Assembly (NCBI GenBank): GCA_022316685.1
Contig: JAKJHU010000082.1
Coordinates: 3,720,001 to 3,784,000 of the forward strand
Direction: 5' to 3'
DNA from: Progne subis subis
Lineage: Eukaryota > Chordata > Aves > Passeriformes > Hirundinidae
Length of the DNA stretch: 64,000 nucleotides
Every line of letters begins with the position of its first letter. The stretch's first letter is position 1. The translations under genes and the position numbers were made by a program. This document shows positions 12,501 to 22,700 of the stretch, piece after piece. Under the pieces are notes generated by a model that was not told the DNA's origin, did not search any database, and was given only the letters and a program-made list of their open reading frames with translations.

Positions 12501-15109
12501 GGAAAATTTCAACAAATTCTGCTGCAAAGGTGACAGAGTCTGGCAGGCCACTTTCAGCATTTCCTGGTAAGAAGCATAATCACTACCTGCAAAATCAAAG
12601 TGCAAGCAGTTATCTTTCTATCCCATAGTCTCATTGAAGAGGGGCTTCTCATCTTAGTGTGATTTATACCAACAGAAGCCCATGACATTAATTCTGAGTA
12701 TGCACGTGCCCATTCCTCCTCCAATTTCATTACAGCCAATTCCACAGATGGTACAGTTCACCACAGAGGGTGAACTTCAACAGAGACCCACAAGAGTACA
12801 CTTGAATACATTCTTGAGAATGTAAACATGGGCAGGGGAGGAGGGAAACAGTTAAGAGCTCCCATTTCATTTCAGCTGAGAAATAGTAACACAGAGAAAA
12901 GGCATTTAAGATATTCCATACTTCATGTTGAAAAAGAATCTGGCAAGCAAAATGTTTCAGACTTATCCACTACAGCTTTTGTCAAATGGCTATCCAAAAG
13001 CTTTGAGCACATTACAGCAAAAAATACTACTGAAATAAGTATTTTAAAAGTCAAATGAGGACTAACACAATGGAAGACAAAATACTGTGGTATATTTTTC
13101 AATTATCAGTCAGCATCAAGAAAAAGACAATAAAAACTTACCATCATGTTCAGCTGTCTTAATATTCTCACTGGCTTCAACAAAATTCCAGAATTTTTCT
13201 TGACCTTCTTCTGATAAAAATTCACTGAGTAAGATGAGAAGAGTGAGCTAGATCTATAATTTTTCCCTGAAGTTACAAATCCAATACCTGGTAACGCTTT
13301 ACAGAAAATTAGCACCTACCACCTACCCGAGAAAACTCTGTTAACTAGGAAAAGCACTGCAGGAAAGTTAAAAACAAACAAACCCAAACAAATAATAGCT
13401 GCAGACCAGGAGAAGCACACAGTACATGAAAGCAGCTTGTAAGGCACCTACTGATCCTTTAAATGCCACTAACAGGCAGTAGTGTCCACGCTGGCAGCTC
13501 TCCTCCCTAACGCATTTCTACACTCTCTCTTTTATGGGAAACACACAATTTTGTTTATTTTGCTGAAACAAACTGTAATTATGAGCTTGGGTGGGCTTTC
13601 TGCTTGCTTGTTCTTAAACAAGCTAAAGGAGAAGTCACAGCTTCAAATCATGTTATAATTCCCATATATTAAGCACATAATTGGGTAGGTATGCAAGGTT
13701 AGATAATGAAATTCACCCTCTAAACACTGCTAACCACAAATACTGTACCATGTCCACACTTGTAACATAGTTGCCCTGCTAAGGGATGCTACAAGAGAAG
13801 ATCTGGAGCCCGCTCACTGCCACAGTAACTTGTGTGTTCCAAACCAAGGGTCAGTGCTGCTCCAACACCTGGGTAACAAATGGCCCTGCTGGGCTAAGTG
13901 CAGGCACCAGCAGCAGTGATTTTACACTGCAGTGCTGCATCATGCTGCAGTTCATCCCAGGTGAACAATGGATCAGGTCTTTGGCACATTATTTTGATTG
14001 TTTGCTTACTGCTCCACACTCTCTTAGGTTGAGCTTTTCCCCAGCAGTGTCAGGGTGCCTCACAGTGTCAGGGTACCTAAATTCTGGCATTAACACCTGA
14101 GCTTTGAATTTTACTGCTTAAGGAATTTTCAGTCTTCAGCTTCTCCAGAGAAGGTTACAGAAAAGTCATTTCACCTAGGACACACCTGTCCTCTGAATGA
14201 AAGCCATGCTCATGTGAATGAAACCCAGCAATGCTCAACTACTTTCACGTGAAACAATTTGCAGTAAAACAGACAAAATTCCACATTTGGCAATACCCTT
14301 AAGTGATACAAAACTAAGCACGCACAAACTTAAAATTCTAAAAGTCCTACTGACATCTCCAAAGTAAAATCTGACAAAATTAAACAATGGGGGATTTCAA
14401 AAGTCCTAAGCAGACTGGCAGTGAAAAGAGCATTTCACTTTCTTTTTACATAACATCTTTTTTAAAAAAAGTCTTTAATACCATAGAAGAAATATTCCCA
14501 GGGTGACTTGCACAATTCTTAACAGAGCAATTGACTTTAATCAATGCAAAACTCAGATGAACAAAGTTAAACTCCAGCTTCACCAAGCTAATATACACAA
14601 GCAGCAGAAGTGTATCAAAACCACAACACTGAAGTAAAATACATCCAGCTACAGAATCTTACAAGACCATGCTAAACTAATGTCTAATGCTTTGAGTAAA
14701 ACTTCGTAAGGCAAAAAATACCAACTATGTAATTGTTTATTGTTATTAATGTTTGTTCTAATGCAAAATGGAAGAATTTATCACACAAAAAACCTGCTAC
14801 TGTCTCCTCTAAAATACTCCTCAGATCTCCACATGCACAGCAGTGATCATGTTCCCATGTTATTACTGTTGGTAGTGACCAGAAATCAAAGTGCCACACA
14901 ACAAAGAGAACACCTTGCTTTATCCTCTAAGCATATTCTGATTTGACAATGAAAAAAGTCACAATGCACTTACCTTGTTTCAAGGAGTAAAGGAGTTGAA
15001 GACCACTTTGTAGTTAGAGATGTTGTCACAGCCTTAGAATCTGCTTTTACAAGTGAAGAGCTGAACCAGATTCCAAGAACTGCAATAAGTATTCCCATTT
15101 TATAGAAGA
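392..15109 (-). CDS. UGGT1: UDP-glucose:glycoprotein glucosyltransferase 1, N-terminal 594 residues (gene continues past left edge)
   Basis: UGGT1 is the soluble ER folding sensor that re-glucosylates high-mannose N-glycans on misfolded glycoproteins so that calnexin and calreticulin rebind them. Sixteen minus-strand exons join in one unbroken frame: 15109-14974, 13224-13142, 12586-12456, 11615-11503, 10294-10120, 8813-8717, 8131-8053, 7853-7753, 6948-6849, 5742-5682, 4105-4014, 3346-3196, 2943-2824, 2056-1971, 1578-1443 and 523-392. All have AG acceptors and GT donors. From the ATG at 15098 they give 1,782 nt, exactly 594 codons. The start has a strong Kozak context (A at -3, G at +4) and opens directly onto a hydrophobic signal peptide ending near VKADSK. 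The product matches human UGGT1 closely throughout, for example ELRKHLVESTNEMAPLKVWQ and AVDIRSPAIS. This part holds the first thioredoxin-like domains. The GT24 catalytic domain lies outside the window. No frameshift or premature stop was seen. Confidence 0.97.
1443..1578 (-). CDS. UGGT1: UGGT1 exon 16
   Basis: 136 nt encoding residues 505-550 (FVVNDEEDVDGLQDPGVALL, YNYVAQEMD). It matches human FVVNDSEDVDGMQDAGVAVL. Confidence 0.95.
1971..2056 (-). CDS. UGGT1: UGGT1 exon 15
   Basis: 86 nt encoding residues 477-505 (IVDPVHETTAELLNVAEMFF, then SNHIPLR). It lies in the second thioredoxin-like region. The donor is GTAAT. Confidence 0.95.
2824..2943 (-). CDS. UGGT1: UGGT1 exon 14
   Basis: 120 nt encoding residues 437-476 (NNLEVDSRYNSWPSS, LLRPTFPGVIRQIRKN). 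Both ends are phase 0. The donor is GTAAG. Confidence 0.96.
3196..3346 (-). CDS. UGGT1: UGGT1 exon 13
   Basis: 151 nt encoding residues 386-436, with VLRNEARVMEGLHSLGIEG and DYAVDIRSPAIS. It is nearly identical to human. Confidence 0.96.
3578..3603. repeat. Compound (TA)n(CA)n microsatellite
   Basis: About seven TA followed by about five CA dinucleotides in a UGGT1 intron. Confidence 0.85.
4014..4105 (-). CDS. UGGT1: UGGT1 exon 12
   Basis: 92 nt encoding residues 356-386 (YFKGTLGLQPGDSALFINGL). The acceptor is tcttttcag and the donor GTAGG. Confidence 0.95.
5682..5742 (-). CDS. UGGT1: UGGT1 exon 11
   Basis: A 61-nt exon encoding residues 335-355 (AITKTVVSSELRAEIEENQK). The acceptor is tttttgtag and the donor GTAAAG. 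Confidence 0.93.
6849..6948 (-). CDS. UGGT1: UGGT1 exon 10
   Basis: 100 nt encoding residues 302-335 (DLSFQTAARIL, VMKDLSQNFPTKAR). The donor is GTAAC. Confidence 0.95.
7753..7853 (-). CDS. UGGT1: UGGT1 exon 9
   Basis: 101 nt encoding residues 268-302. It contains ELRKHLVESTNEMAPLKVWQ, which is invariant relative to human. The acceptor is ccttttag and the donor GTAAT. Confidence 0.96.
8053..8131 (-). CDS. UGGT1: UGGT1 exon 8
   Basis: 79 nt encoding residues 242-268 (DPIDEVQGFLFGKLR). The N-A-T triplet in TDVNATV is a possible N-glycosylation sequon at the place of human N-T-T. Confidence 0.94.
8320..8338. repeat. Poly(A) run in a UGGT1 intron
   Basis: About 18 consecutive A on the plus strand. 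Another A-rich run lies at about 9970-9992. Confidence 0.85.
8717..8813 (-). CDS. UGGT1: UGGT1 exon 7
   Basis: 97 nt encoding residues 210-242, including VYLSGYGVELAIKSTEYKAK, identical to human across that stretch. The donor is GTGAA. Confidence 0.95.
9586..9613. repeat. 8-bp tandem repeat (CTTCATAC)3
   Basis: Three perfect copies plus a partial fourth in a UGGT1 intron. Confidence 0.85.
10120..10294 (-). CDS. UGGT1: UGGT1 exon 6
   Basis: 175 nt encoding residues 151-209. It contains SNPESPVVILYAEIGSEEF and YVLRHYIA, the end of the first thioredoxin-like domain. The acceptor is cctcttag and the donor GTAAG. This is the longest UGGT1 exon in the window. Confidence 0.95.
11503..11615 (-). 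CDS. UGGT1: UGGT1 exon 5
   Basis: 113 nt encoding residues 114-151 (IAADESPPEGC, VVHGEKTCEFD). It aligns with human IAADEPPPEGC and VHGKKTCESD. The donor is GTATTT. Confidence 0.93.
12456..12586 (-). CDS. UGGT1: UGGT1 exon 4
   Basis: 131 nt encoding residues 70-113 with the conserved LSPLQQNL and LSLRSYSA stretches of thioredoxin-like domain 1. It follows a ttttgcag acceptor. The donor is GTCAG right after QAFQQ. Confidence 0.94.
13142..13224 (-). CDS. UGGT1: UGGT1 exon 3
   Basis: 83 nt encoding residues 42-70, including EKFWNFVEASENI, which is close to human EKFWNFVEASQNI. The acceptor ends cttactcag and the donor is GTAAG. Confidence 0.93.
14974..15109 (-). CDS. UGGT1: UGGT1 exon 2: start codon and signal peptide
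   Basis: The acceptor (tttccag) is at 15110-15111. The ATG is at 15098-15096 and the donor GTAAG follows 14974. It encodes residues 1-41 plus two bases of codon 42, beginning MGILIAVLGIWFSSSLVKA. This is a short hydrophobic signal peptide followed by the conserved TTSLTTKW segment. The eleven bases before the ATG would add V/F-Y-K if an upstream start were used, echoing V-C-Y-K in human UGGT1. Confidence 0.93.
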
Positions 15110-17537
15110 CTGGAAATGACAAAAGAAAATAATTAGTTTTGCATTGTCTCTTCTTACAGATACAGGATCTCAAATATATTGAGACAAATGTTAAGACTTT
15201 AAGATTGCATTTAATGCAATACATTAATGAGATGATCATCCTCTCACCCGGGCTCACAAAATCAGAAACTTGAAGAGAGGCAAGGGATTTACAAACTTAC
15301 TCCTGAGATGCAATTAAATCTATATCAATTCCAGCTTCCTCTGTATTTATATTTTCAAATAAGGTTGCTTCTGTTCTGGGACGCCAACACCACATACTTG
15401 CTGCTTTAAGAGATATTGCAAACTGCACACATGTCAGATTGGGTGGGAAAACAAGCTGCTGTTCATTTTATGGGAGGTAAAATCACATCTTGTGTTAGCA
15501 CAGGTCCAGCAGCTGTGGACTAACCAGAGTCAGATGAGCCAGGCAAGGATGAGGTTCCCCAGTCAGTCCTTCAAGTTTTTGGGGGAATGAAGTAACAAGT
15601 GTTTCCTGGCTATACTAAGCACTACCAAATTCAAAAGCTGAAAAATGAATGAAATAATGCAAACAGACTCAAATGATACAACCTACTGTGAGAAATGAGC
15701 CAAAAAAATTAAAATTATGCCATTTCTTTATTGTCCTTCATTTTGTGTATTTTCAAGCCTTTGTATGCTCTGGCCTACACACCAAAACAAAGCCGAGTGG
15801 AATCTCCTTGCCCACAACTCTTAAGCTTATGGAAGAACTGAATTCTTCTGTTGGCTTTCCATTGCAGCCTCCAAAAGTTCAAGCTTTTTTTGCCTCTCTC
15901 TGATTGTAGCACATTTCTATTTACTACACTAAAGTATTCTTTCATTTCTTTTATCTTTTTTTCCTGGATAACTCATTTTCCATGCCCCTCCTGCACCTGA
16001 AAGAACATCCTGCTGCAATTCTACATATATCACAAGCTGCCAGGATCTAACTTCTGCCTCTTTTTTATTACAATCTCAATATAAAGAAGAGAGTAATAAT
16101 TATGTAGCTCTAAGCTACCTGTACATATACATAAACAAACAAACCAAATCCTATCCTCTTTAAAAGTTTACACTCCTCCAGCTAAATGTTTCCCAGCAAA
16201 GCTCAGACATTGTTCTTTCTCTGGGGATAAAACCAGAAATTCCTGCTGTGATCTCCAAAGAGCAGCTTGGTCAGCTGCACACCGCATTTGCTTCATGCCA
16301 CACCTGGGAAGCAGACAGATGGCATCACAGAATGGTCACAGCAATCACTCCCTGCGTGCAGAGGGGGAAGCTCAGCCAATATTTGTGGAGTGGAACGTTG
16401 GCTTCGGCCAAGTGCAACAAAAAAGCACATTTCACAGCTCCTCCCGGAGATGGGTCCTTCTTATTCTCTGCAAATCATACCCTGGAGTTTGGAATAGGTA
16501 AATGAATACCAAGAACAGCACTCTCACGACTAAAGCTGCTATGCTGCTCTCTTGTGCCTGCTTTTCCTCCCTGGGAAAGACTGAAACAAAAGCCTTTTCC
16601 TGTACAAAATAGGAAAGAAACCAAAGGACAGATTTGTCACCTGACAGTTTAGCCAACTGAAAGCCTGCACATTAGAAATATCTACAAGTCCTCAATAATA
16701 GCAACCATAAAACAAAGGAATGACCGGTATCTCAAAGAAAAACAGACCACGGAAAAAGAGGCGAGAGACACGGGAATAGACGTGACACAAGGAGATCCGG
16801 CTCTGTGCCAGGTAACAAAGCAAGACCCAATCTGAATTATGACACCGCAAAGCAGATTTTTCACACCTCGGCTGTAAATATTCTTTTCCTCTTTATTTTT
16901 CTTCCAATTACTCCCTTTAAAATACTCCTGGAAACTCGCGCATCCGGCCTTGGGGAAAGGAATAAATCATCCCACACTTCGTCAGTGCCCTGTGCCATGC
17001 CCTGCGAGGTCGGTCTGATGGCAAGCGGGTGAAGGGCAAAGGAAAGCGAGCTGCTGCCGGGGCCAGGGCAAGCCCTGCTGCGGGCACAGCGCTGAGGCAC
17101 CTGGTCCGACATGGGGCACGGCAGAGATCGCTGAGAACAGCGAGCCCGGAGCGAGCACGTCCTTTAAAGAGCTCACGCTGCCGCGCTACGGATGCTGAAA
17201 CTAAACGATGGCGATCCCCTGCTCAGCCCATGACTAGAAATCATGTCACTGAAGCGCTGGGCCGCCCAGGGCTCAAAACACACATTAAACCCGAGCCGTC
17301 AAGGCGTTAATGGTGCGGGGCATCAAACCCGAGCACAGCCTCTGCCGCTCCCCGGTCCTGTTGACAGACCGACCCCCGCGGGGCGCGGAGGCCGCTCGAA
17401 GGACCCCGCCGGTGTCGGCCCCGCGGCGAGGCTCCCCTCCGCGGGGCTCGCTCCGGCCGCCCGCCGCCCCCCGGGCCCGCCCCGCCGCCGCTCCCTCAGG
17501 GCCCCGCCGCGCCCGGCCGGTAACCGCGGTACCGCAC
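15110..17537 (-). other. UGGT1 first intron (tentative)
   Basis: Between the putative CpG-island first exon and the signal-peptide exon. I see no further conserved coding segment. Open frames around 16.25-16.50 kb sit in three overlapping registers with no recognisable protein. Confidence 0.4.
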
Positions 17538-17710
17538 CTGCGAGCGGCCGCGCACCCGCCCGGCTCCTGGCTCCCGCCGCCCGCGCCGCTTCCGCTTCCG
17601 CTCCGAGCCGGCGGCGCACGGCGCCCAGCAGTGACGGGGCTGCCCTCAGCCCGAGCCCCGGCCCCGCGGGAGCGCCGCGGTGACAACGGCGGCTTTCCCC
17701 GCACGCTTCT
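17320..17710. promoter_or_regulatory. UGGT1: CpG island at the UGGT1 5' end
   Basis: Very GC-rich, CpG-dense sequence (for example around 17440-17620) directly upstream of the UGGT1 coding exons, falling abruptly to AT-rich DNA on both sides. No TATA box is evident, as expected for a housekeeping CpG promoter. The orientation toward UGGT1 is inferred from gene position and the candidate donor at 17538. Confidence 0.65.
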
Positions 17711-17718
17711 GTGCGGTC
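17538..17718 (-). other. UGGT1: Probable first exon of UGGT1 (5' UTR or non-AUG N-terminal extension)
   Basis: On the minus strand a CAG|GTGCGGT donor lies after 17538 inside a CpG island about 2.4 kb upstream of exon 2. Splicing it to 15109 keeps a frame running P-L-A-V-F-Y-K-M into the signal peptide, resembling the V-C-Y-K-M of human UGGT1. That frame is open back to an in-frame TGA at 17721-17719 but contains no ATG, only GTG (17619) and CTG codons. Translation therefore probably starts at 15098. The exon's 5' boundary is a guess. Confidence 0.38.
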
Positions 17719-17719
17719 T

Positions 17720-18845
17720 CAGTTTAAGGAGGTAAAGCCCGAAGCAAAGGTGGAATCTGTGTTTTTCCTGATATTAATTAGCCCATGAGCAGTCAGCAGC
17801 CCGTGCTGCTGGAAGGAGAGCCTGTGCAAACATCAGCTTCCTTCTGTTGCTCGTTTATTTACTGTGTAAAGACGGGGGGGACTGAAAGCAGCATATGGCA
17901 TCGCACCGCAGCGAACTCTGCTCGTGGCCAGAGCCGCCTCAGCTGCTGTTCACAGGGCTGTTCGGAACGCAAACACTTGGGTTTGCGAGGCAGACCTAGG
18001 GGTTACTTACGCGTTATCCTGAAATTTCAAAGGTTTTCTTCCTGGTATCATTTTAAAACATTATTAAAACTCTGAAAGTAGCAGGTGTCTGGCTGACTTC
18101 ATCTCTGAGCCTCAAAACATGAGAACAATATAATGAAAAATGGTGTTCTGATGTGTCTGTAACCAAACCCGAGGCAGCCCTGCACTGGCGGTGTCTCAGG
18201 GGTGTGGTGCGCGTCGTCTCCAAAGCTTGTGGGTTTTGAGTATTATTATTTATTTTCCCCTCTCTCTCAGTGATAGGGGAGGATGGGGTGCCCTGCCCTT
18301 ATCCCCTTGTCCCTTTCCAGTATGGGGGTTGGGGACTTCGGGGAATCCCCGCGGTGCTTTGGGTACCCCCCGGATTTTAAAAGTTTTGGGGTGCCAAGCC
18401 CCAGGGATCCCCAGTGCCCCCCATGTCCTTGTCTCCCCTCCCAGGATTGGGGAGGAGCACTTCGGGGGCCCCCCGAGGGAGTTTTTTGGGACCAGCCGAA
18501 TTATGGAGATTTTGGGATGTTTTTGGGGTGCTATCTCCCTCCGTGCCCTCTCCGAGGACCCGCAATGACTCCCCGCCATGTCGGCTTATTACTTCCCAGG
18601 ATGGGTGTTGGGAACTTAGCGGGGGACTGTGATGGGGGGAGGACGGTTTGGCCGGGTGTGGAGAGCAAGAACGGGGTGCGGAGCTCGGGATCGCGGCCAG
18701 AGCGGATCCATGAGGGCAGTGTGCGGTCCGTGGGGGCTGTCTGCGGTCCCTGGGGACAGAGCGCGGGTCCGTGAGGGCGGTGTGAGGCCCGGAGCTGGCC
18801 GCGGCCTGTACCCGCCCACTCCGCGTCCCCTCGGAGACCTCGCGG
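17720..18845. other. Intergenic spacer between the UGGT1 and SAP130 CpG islands
   Basis: Head-to-head spacer. The first half is unremarkable. From about 18265 to 18575 lies a G/C-homopolymer-rich stretch in which short modules (ttcgggg..., ...ttttggg...) recur imperfectly. Long open frames here on both strands result from base composition. No gene recognised. Confidence 0.5.
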
Positions 18846-19116
18846 CGCGCGGCCAATGGCGCGCTCGGGCACAGCACCGCCCCTCCCGCGCCTCGCGAGA
18901 TCTGTGCCCGCCACAACCACGACGCGGACTACATCTCCCGGCGGCCCCGCGGGGCGCTCTCGGCAGCCAATAAAGACGCGGGAGACCCGAGTGGGAGTGG
19001 TTGGCCGGGGCCAATCGGGTGCGGGCAGCTGCAGCGGCGGAAGCGGCGCTCGGCAGCGGCGGCGACGCGGGGCGACCGGGCTCAGGGACCGGCGCACGGC
19101 ACCGCCCCGGGCACAG
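18846..19116 (+). promoter_or_regulatory. SAP130: SAP130 promoter with CCAAT, ZNF143/SIX5-like and BANP-like motifs, plus possible untranslated exon 1
   Basis: CCAAT boxes lie at 18853-18857, 18967-18971 and 19011-19015. CTCGCGAGA at 18892-18900 matches nine bases of the TCTCGCGAGA (BANP) element. ACTACATCTCCCG at 18928-18940 fits the ACTAYRNNNCCCR element bound by ZNF143/SIX5-type factors. A CACAG|GTACCG donor follows 19116 and could end an untranslated first exon beginning near 19030, spliced to the acceptor at 19591. The motif matches are seen directly. Factor binding is inferred. Confidence 0.55.
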
Positions 19117-19399
19117 GTACCGCCGCCGCCGGCGCGCGGCATCGCCCAGATCTGCGGGCCGAGGGTGGCTCCGAGGAAAGGCTGCGGGTAGGGGGCGGCG
19201 GCCGCCGCTTCAGAGCGCGACGGCGGCAGGGGGGGAACGAGCCTCCGGCCGGCGGAAGCGCCGCGGAGGGGGCATCGCGAAGGGACGGCAGCAGGGCAGA
19301 GCGGCGCGGCGCGGCCCGGCCCGAGGCCGCGGGGCCGTCGCGCTGCCGGGCACATCCGGGCCCTGCGGCTGGTCGCGGCGGGGCGGGGAGCGCAGGGCG

Positions 19400-19596
19400 G
19401 GCGCCGATTGGCCGGCGCCGCCCCGCCGCCATTGGCCGGGCGCCGCGCGAACCCGCCCGCGCGGGCGCGCCGGGGTGGGTGGGGCCGCGGGGCCGCGCCC
19501 GGAGAGCGGGAGGGAGGGACCGAGGGAGGACGGGCACTGCGGCGCCCGGCCCGGCGTGTCGCGACATAACGGCCGCGCTGCCGACCCGCAGGTGAC
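19400..19596 (+). promoter_or_regulatory. SAP130: Second CCAAT cluster and 5' UTR immediately upstream of the SAP130 ATG
   Basis: Inverted CCAAT boxes (ATTGG) are at 19407-19411 and 19431-19435, in a CpG-dense context. They could drive transcripts that start between about 19480 and 19590 and read straight into the ATG at 19597. An alternative is an acceptor (cccgcag) with the exon starting at 19592. Confidence 0.45.
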
Positions 19597-19708
19597 ATGA
19601 GCTCGCAGCAGTTCCCCCGGTCGGGCGCGCCTCCCGCCGCCCTGGGACCAGCGCCGCCGCCCATCCCCACCAGCGGCTCCGCCGGGATTATCGCCCCCGC
19701 CGCCACAG
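19592..19708 (+). CDS. SAP130: SAP130 first coding exon
   Basis: ATG at 19597 with G at -3, encoding MSSQQFPRSGAPPAALGPAP and on to GIIAPAAT. The donor GTAAG follows 19708. Residues 1-37 plus one base. Confidence 0.92.
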
Positions 19709-22700
19709 GTAAGCGCGATCCCGGCCCCGCGCCTCTCGGCTTCGGTGGTCCCGGTGACCCCGCCCCGTCCATCACCTGTTCCGCCTCGGGCGGGAGGAGC
19801 CAGGCGGCCCCGCGGTTCCCCGTGGGGAGAACACCGGGGCAGTCGGGGCGCTGCCGGCTCCGGACAGCGAGCAGAGCGGGGATGCGCCTTTGCTGCCGAG
19901 CTCTGTGCGCACCTGCCTGTCCGCTCAGCGCGGCCCGCTCAGCTCGGCCCGCTCTGTGTTCTTAGCAGAAGTGACCGGTGGACATGGGACCATCTAATGG
20001 AGCTGGAAATGGGGTGGGGACTGTGATTCTTGCTGTCCCTGCCGCGGTGACGGGGTTTCCAAACTGACTGGGGGAGCAGCTTCTTTTCAAGAGGGCTTAT
20101 ACTTGTTTCTCAGCTCGGTGTTCAGATACATATTGCATCAAATGCAGAGGTTTTCGTGTTGTTTGATGTGGGACTTAATGGCAGTTACTTAGATAATTAA
20201 CTATGTTTCACTTAGAAGAAAAGTTAGTCAGTCTGTGTTTAAAGGAGCTGTTTAGATGGGCTTCTCAGAGTTGACCCCAGATTGCTCAACACTGTCCATC
20301 AGTCCTAAGGGGAACAGACAGAAGCAGTGCCAGAATTCCCAGTTTTTTCATCACTGGAATATGTTTAATTGGAGGAGCAAACTTCTTTAATTTAGATATT
20401 TCTGACGTCTCATCTCTGACCTAGTGGGCGACTAAAGCGAACTTTTTAACAATTCTTCCCTTTTTCTCTTCTTTTCGCTAGTGAGTGACGAATCTAGTCG
20501 CGAGTCAGAAGTTGCTCCCAGAGAGCACATGGGCCCCGGTGGCTCCATCCAGCCTCGGGAGGAGAAGCAGGAGCCCGTGGTGGTTCGGCCGTACCCACAG
20601 GTCCAGATGCTGACACAGCACCACCCTGTCCAGTCTGGTGCCCCAGTGACAGTGACAGCACCACCAGCACATTTGACTCCAGCTGTGCCGCTTTCTTTTT
20701 CAGATGGACTTATGAAGGTAATGAGAGGATTCATCCGGGAAAAGAATACAATCTGTCTGAGTCGGTGTTGAGAAAAAGTAAATTACACCCAAAGCTTCCC
20801 TGCTTTTGTTCTTAAAGCTTTCCTGGCATGCTTCTGCTAACTGTGCAGTGCCTTGTGGGTTTGGCTGTTCCACATGACTCACTGAGGACTTGCTTGTATT
20901 TCAGCATTATTTTTGAGTGGGGTGTATTTTGTTTGTCTTTGAGGAGAACAGTGATTTCAGTCAGTTTCTGAAGTCTTCCATTTTCTCTGCAGGATATAAA
21001 ATTAACTGTTAATATCCAGTGTCTGTAGGGCAATACCATAGCTGATGGTACTATACCATCCACTGATGATTCATGCTAGAACCTGCATATTTCCAGGACA
21101 AAAGATGCTCTTTCTCTGGAATAACTTAATATTCAGTATCTTTACTCTCCAAATATTTAGCCATAGTTGCATTAACTTTCTCCTCAGGCTTTGCACAGAA
21201 TGATTGCTGCTTCAACACTGAGCCCTCATTTGAAGTTGCCAACGTTTCTGTCTTTCTGTTTCTTGTAGCCTCCCTTGAAGCCCACCATGCCCAGCCGGCC
21301 CATTGCTCCTGCTCCACCCTCCACTCTCTCAGCTCCCACAAAGGTCCCTGGGCAAGTGACTGTGACCATGGAAAGCAACATACCACAGGCTCCAACAATT
21401 CCTGTGGCAACCATCAGTGGGCAACAGGTCTGGTTTTGTGGTGGCTCTTCTGTTCCATCTCACTGCATGGTCAGCTCAGTACAAGTACAGCTGAGGTGGG
21501 CTTTTGTAGCAGGAGGGAAGGTGAAGAGAGCAGCTTTCCCTATTCAGTGCCACTGGTTGTTGGATCAGTTCTGCTTGGACCATTCAACTTCAGGCTCGGT
21601 TATCACTGCTCTTTGCAAAGCTGCTGGTTTTTTGGAATCATCCAGCTGAGATAGCACAGCCAGGCTGTGATGGCAGAGCCATACCCAAAAACTGGGTCTT
21701 TCCTCAAAAGCTCCTGCTGTGTCAGTGTCATTTAGAGAATTTCTACTGTAGAGAAGCTGCTGGGATTCATTATTGCAATGTTCTTCAGCTTCCCTGGGAG
21801 GAGATCAGAGGAGACTGTTGAACAGCTCATGGGCTTGCACTATGTTCTTAGTGAACTAGAAGGGACAAAATTTGAGGAAGCCTGTGTAGATAATGCTTTG
21901 GATTTTTTTTTCTCTTCTAACCTGACTGCAGAGCCAGTCCTGGTGGTTTGAAAGTAGTTTGTCATTACTAAACCTCTCAGGGTTTTGATGTAAAGTGCCT
22001 TTAGGTAGACTTGAGTTAGTCTGGCTAAGGATGTGCAGCAATTTCAGTGGATTTATCTTATAATAATATCCCCAGGAAGTCTAGAATTATTAAAAAAGTA
22101 GAATTTGGTTCAGCATTTGCCAGGTTTCCACCATTCCCTCAACTTTATTGGAGAGGGGGTATGAAACTATGCCTTAATGTCCCCAATGCTAGAAGGGCCA
22201 ACTCTGTGGTTGTTTGTGGGTGGCTGCCGGGTGACTGTCACCCAAGTACCATACACACACACCAGTGAAACAGAGAAGTGTTGACATCTTCCAGTGTCAG
22301 CAGGCTCTGTAACTTTATCCTGTACAAGGACCTGCCTCTCTCTCCACTGCAGCCTTGGTACACCAAGTATTTCTTTCTCCAAAATCTCTTTTCAGTCTCT
22401 GAGGTTGAGATATGGTAATTCTGTGGCCACTAATTTCTGCCAACACAGCTGACTTGTTTTGTTCTCGCCTCTGCAGGGCCATCCCAGTAACTTGCATCAT
22501 ATCATGGCCACCAACGTGCAGATGTCCATCATCAGGAGTAGTGCTCCTGGGCCTCCACTGCACATTGGAGCTTCTCATCTGCCCCGAGGTAAAGATCCAG
22601 CTGTGCTGTCCCTGCCCTCTGTTCAAAGTCTCTCAACTGGTGCATTTAGCCCACACCTCTGAAACTCTCCTCACAGCTATTTCTTCAGATATTAGAGCTG

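Noticed and set aside
17538..17619. Apparent methionine start MRRRLG at 17619 for UGGT1
   Set aside because: The codon is GTG, not ATG. The conserved methionine with strong Kozak context is at 15098.
18531..19775. A 414-codon open frame on the minus strand across the SAP130 promoter
   Set aside because: It lacks a supported start and spans CpG-island promoter and the SAP130 start exon. It is rich in Arg/Pro/Ala/Gly as expected of random GC-rich sequence, with overlapping long frames in other registers.
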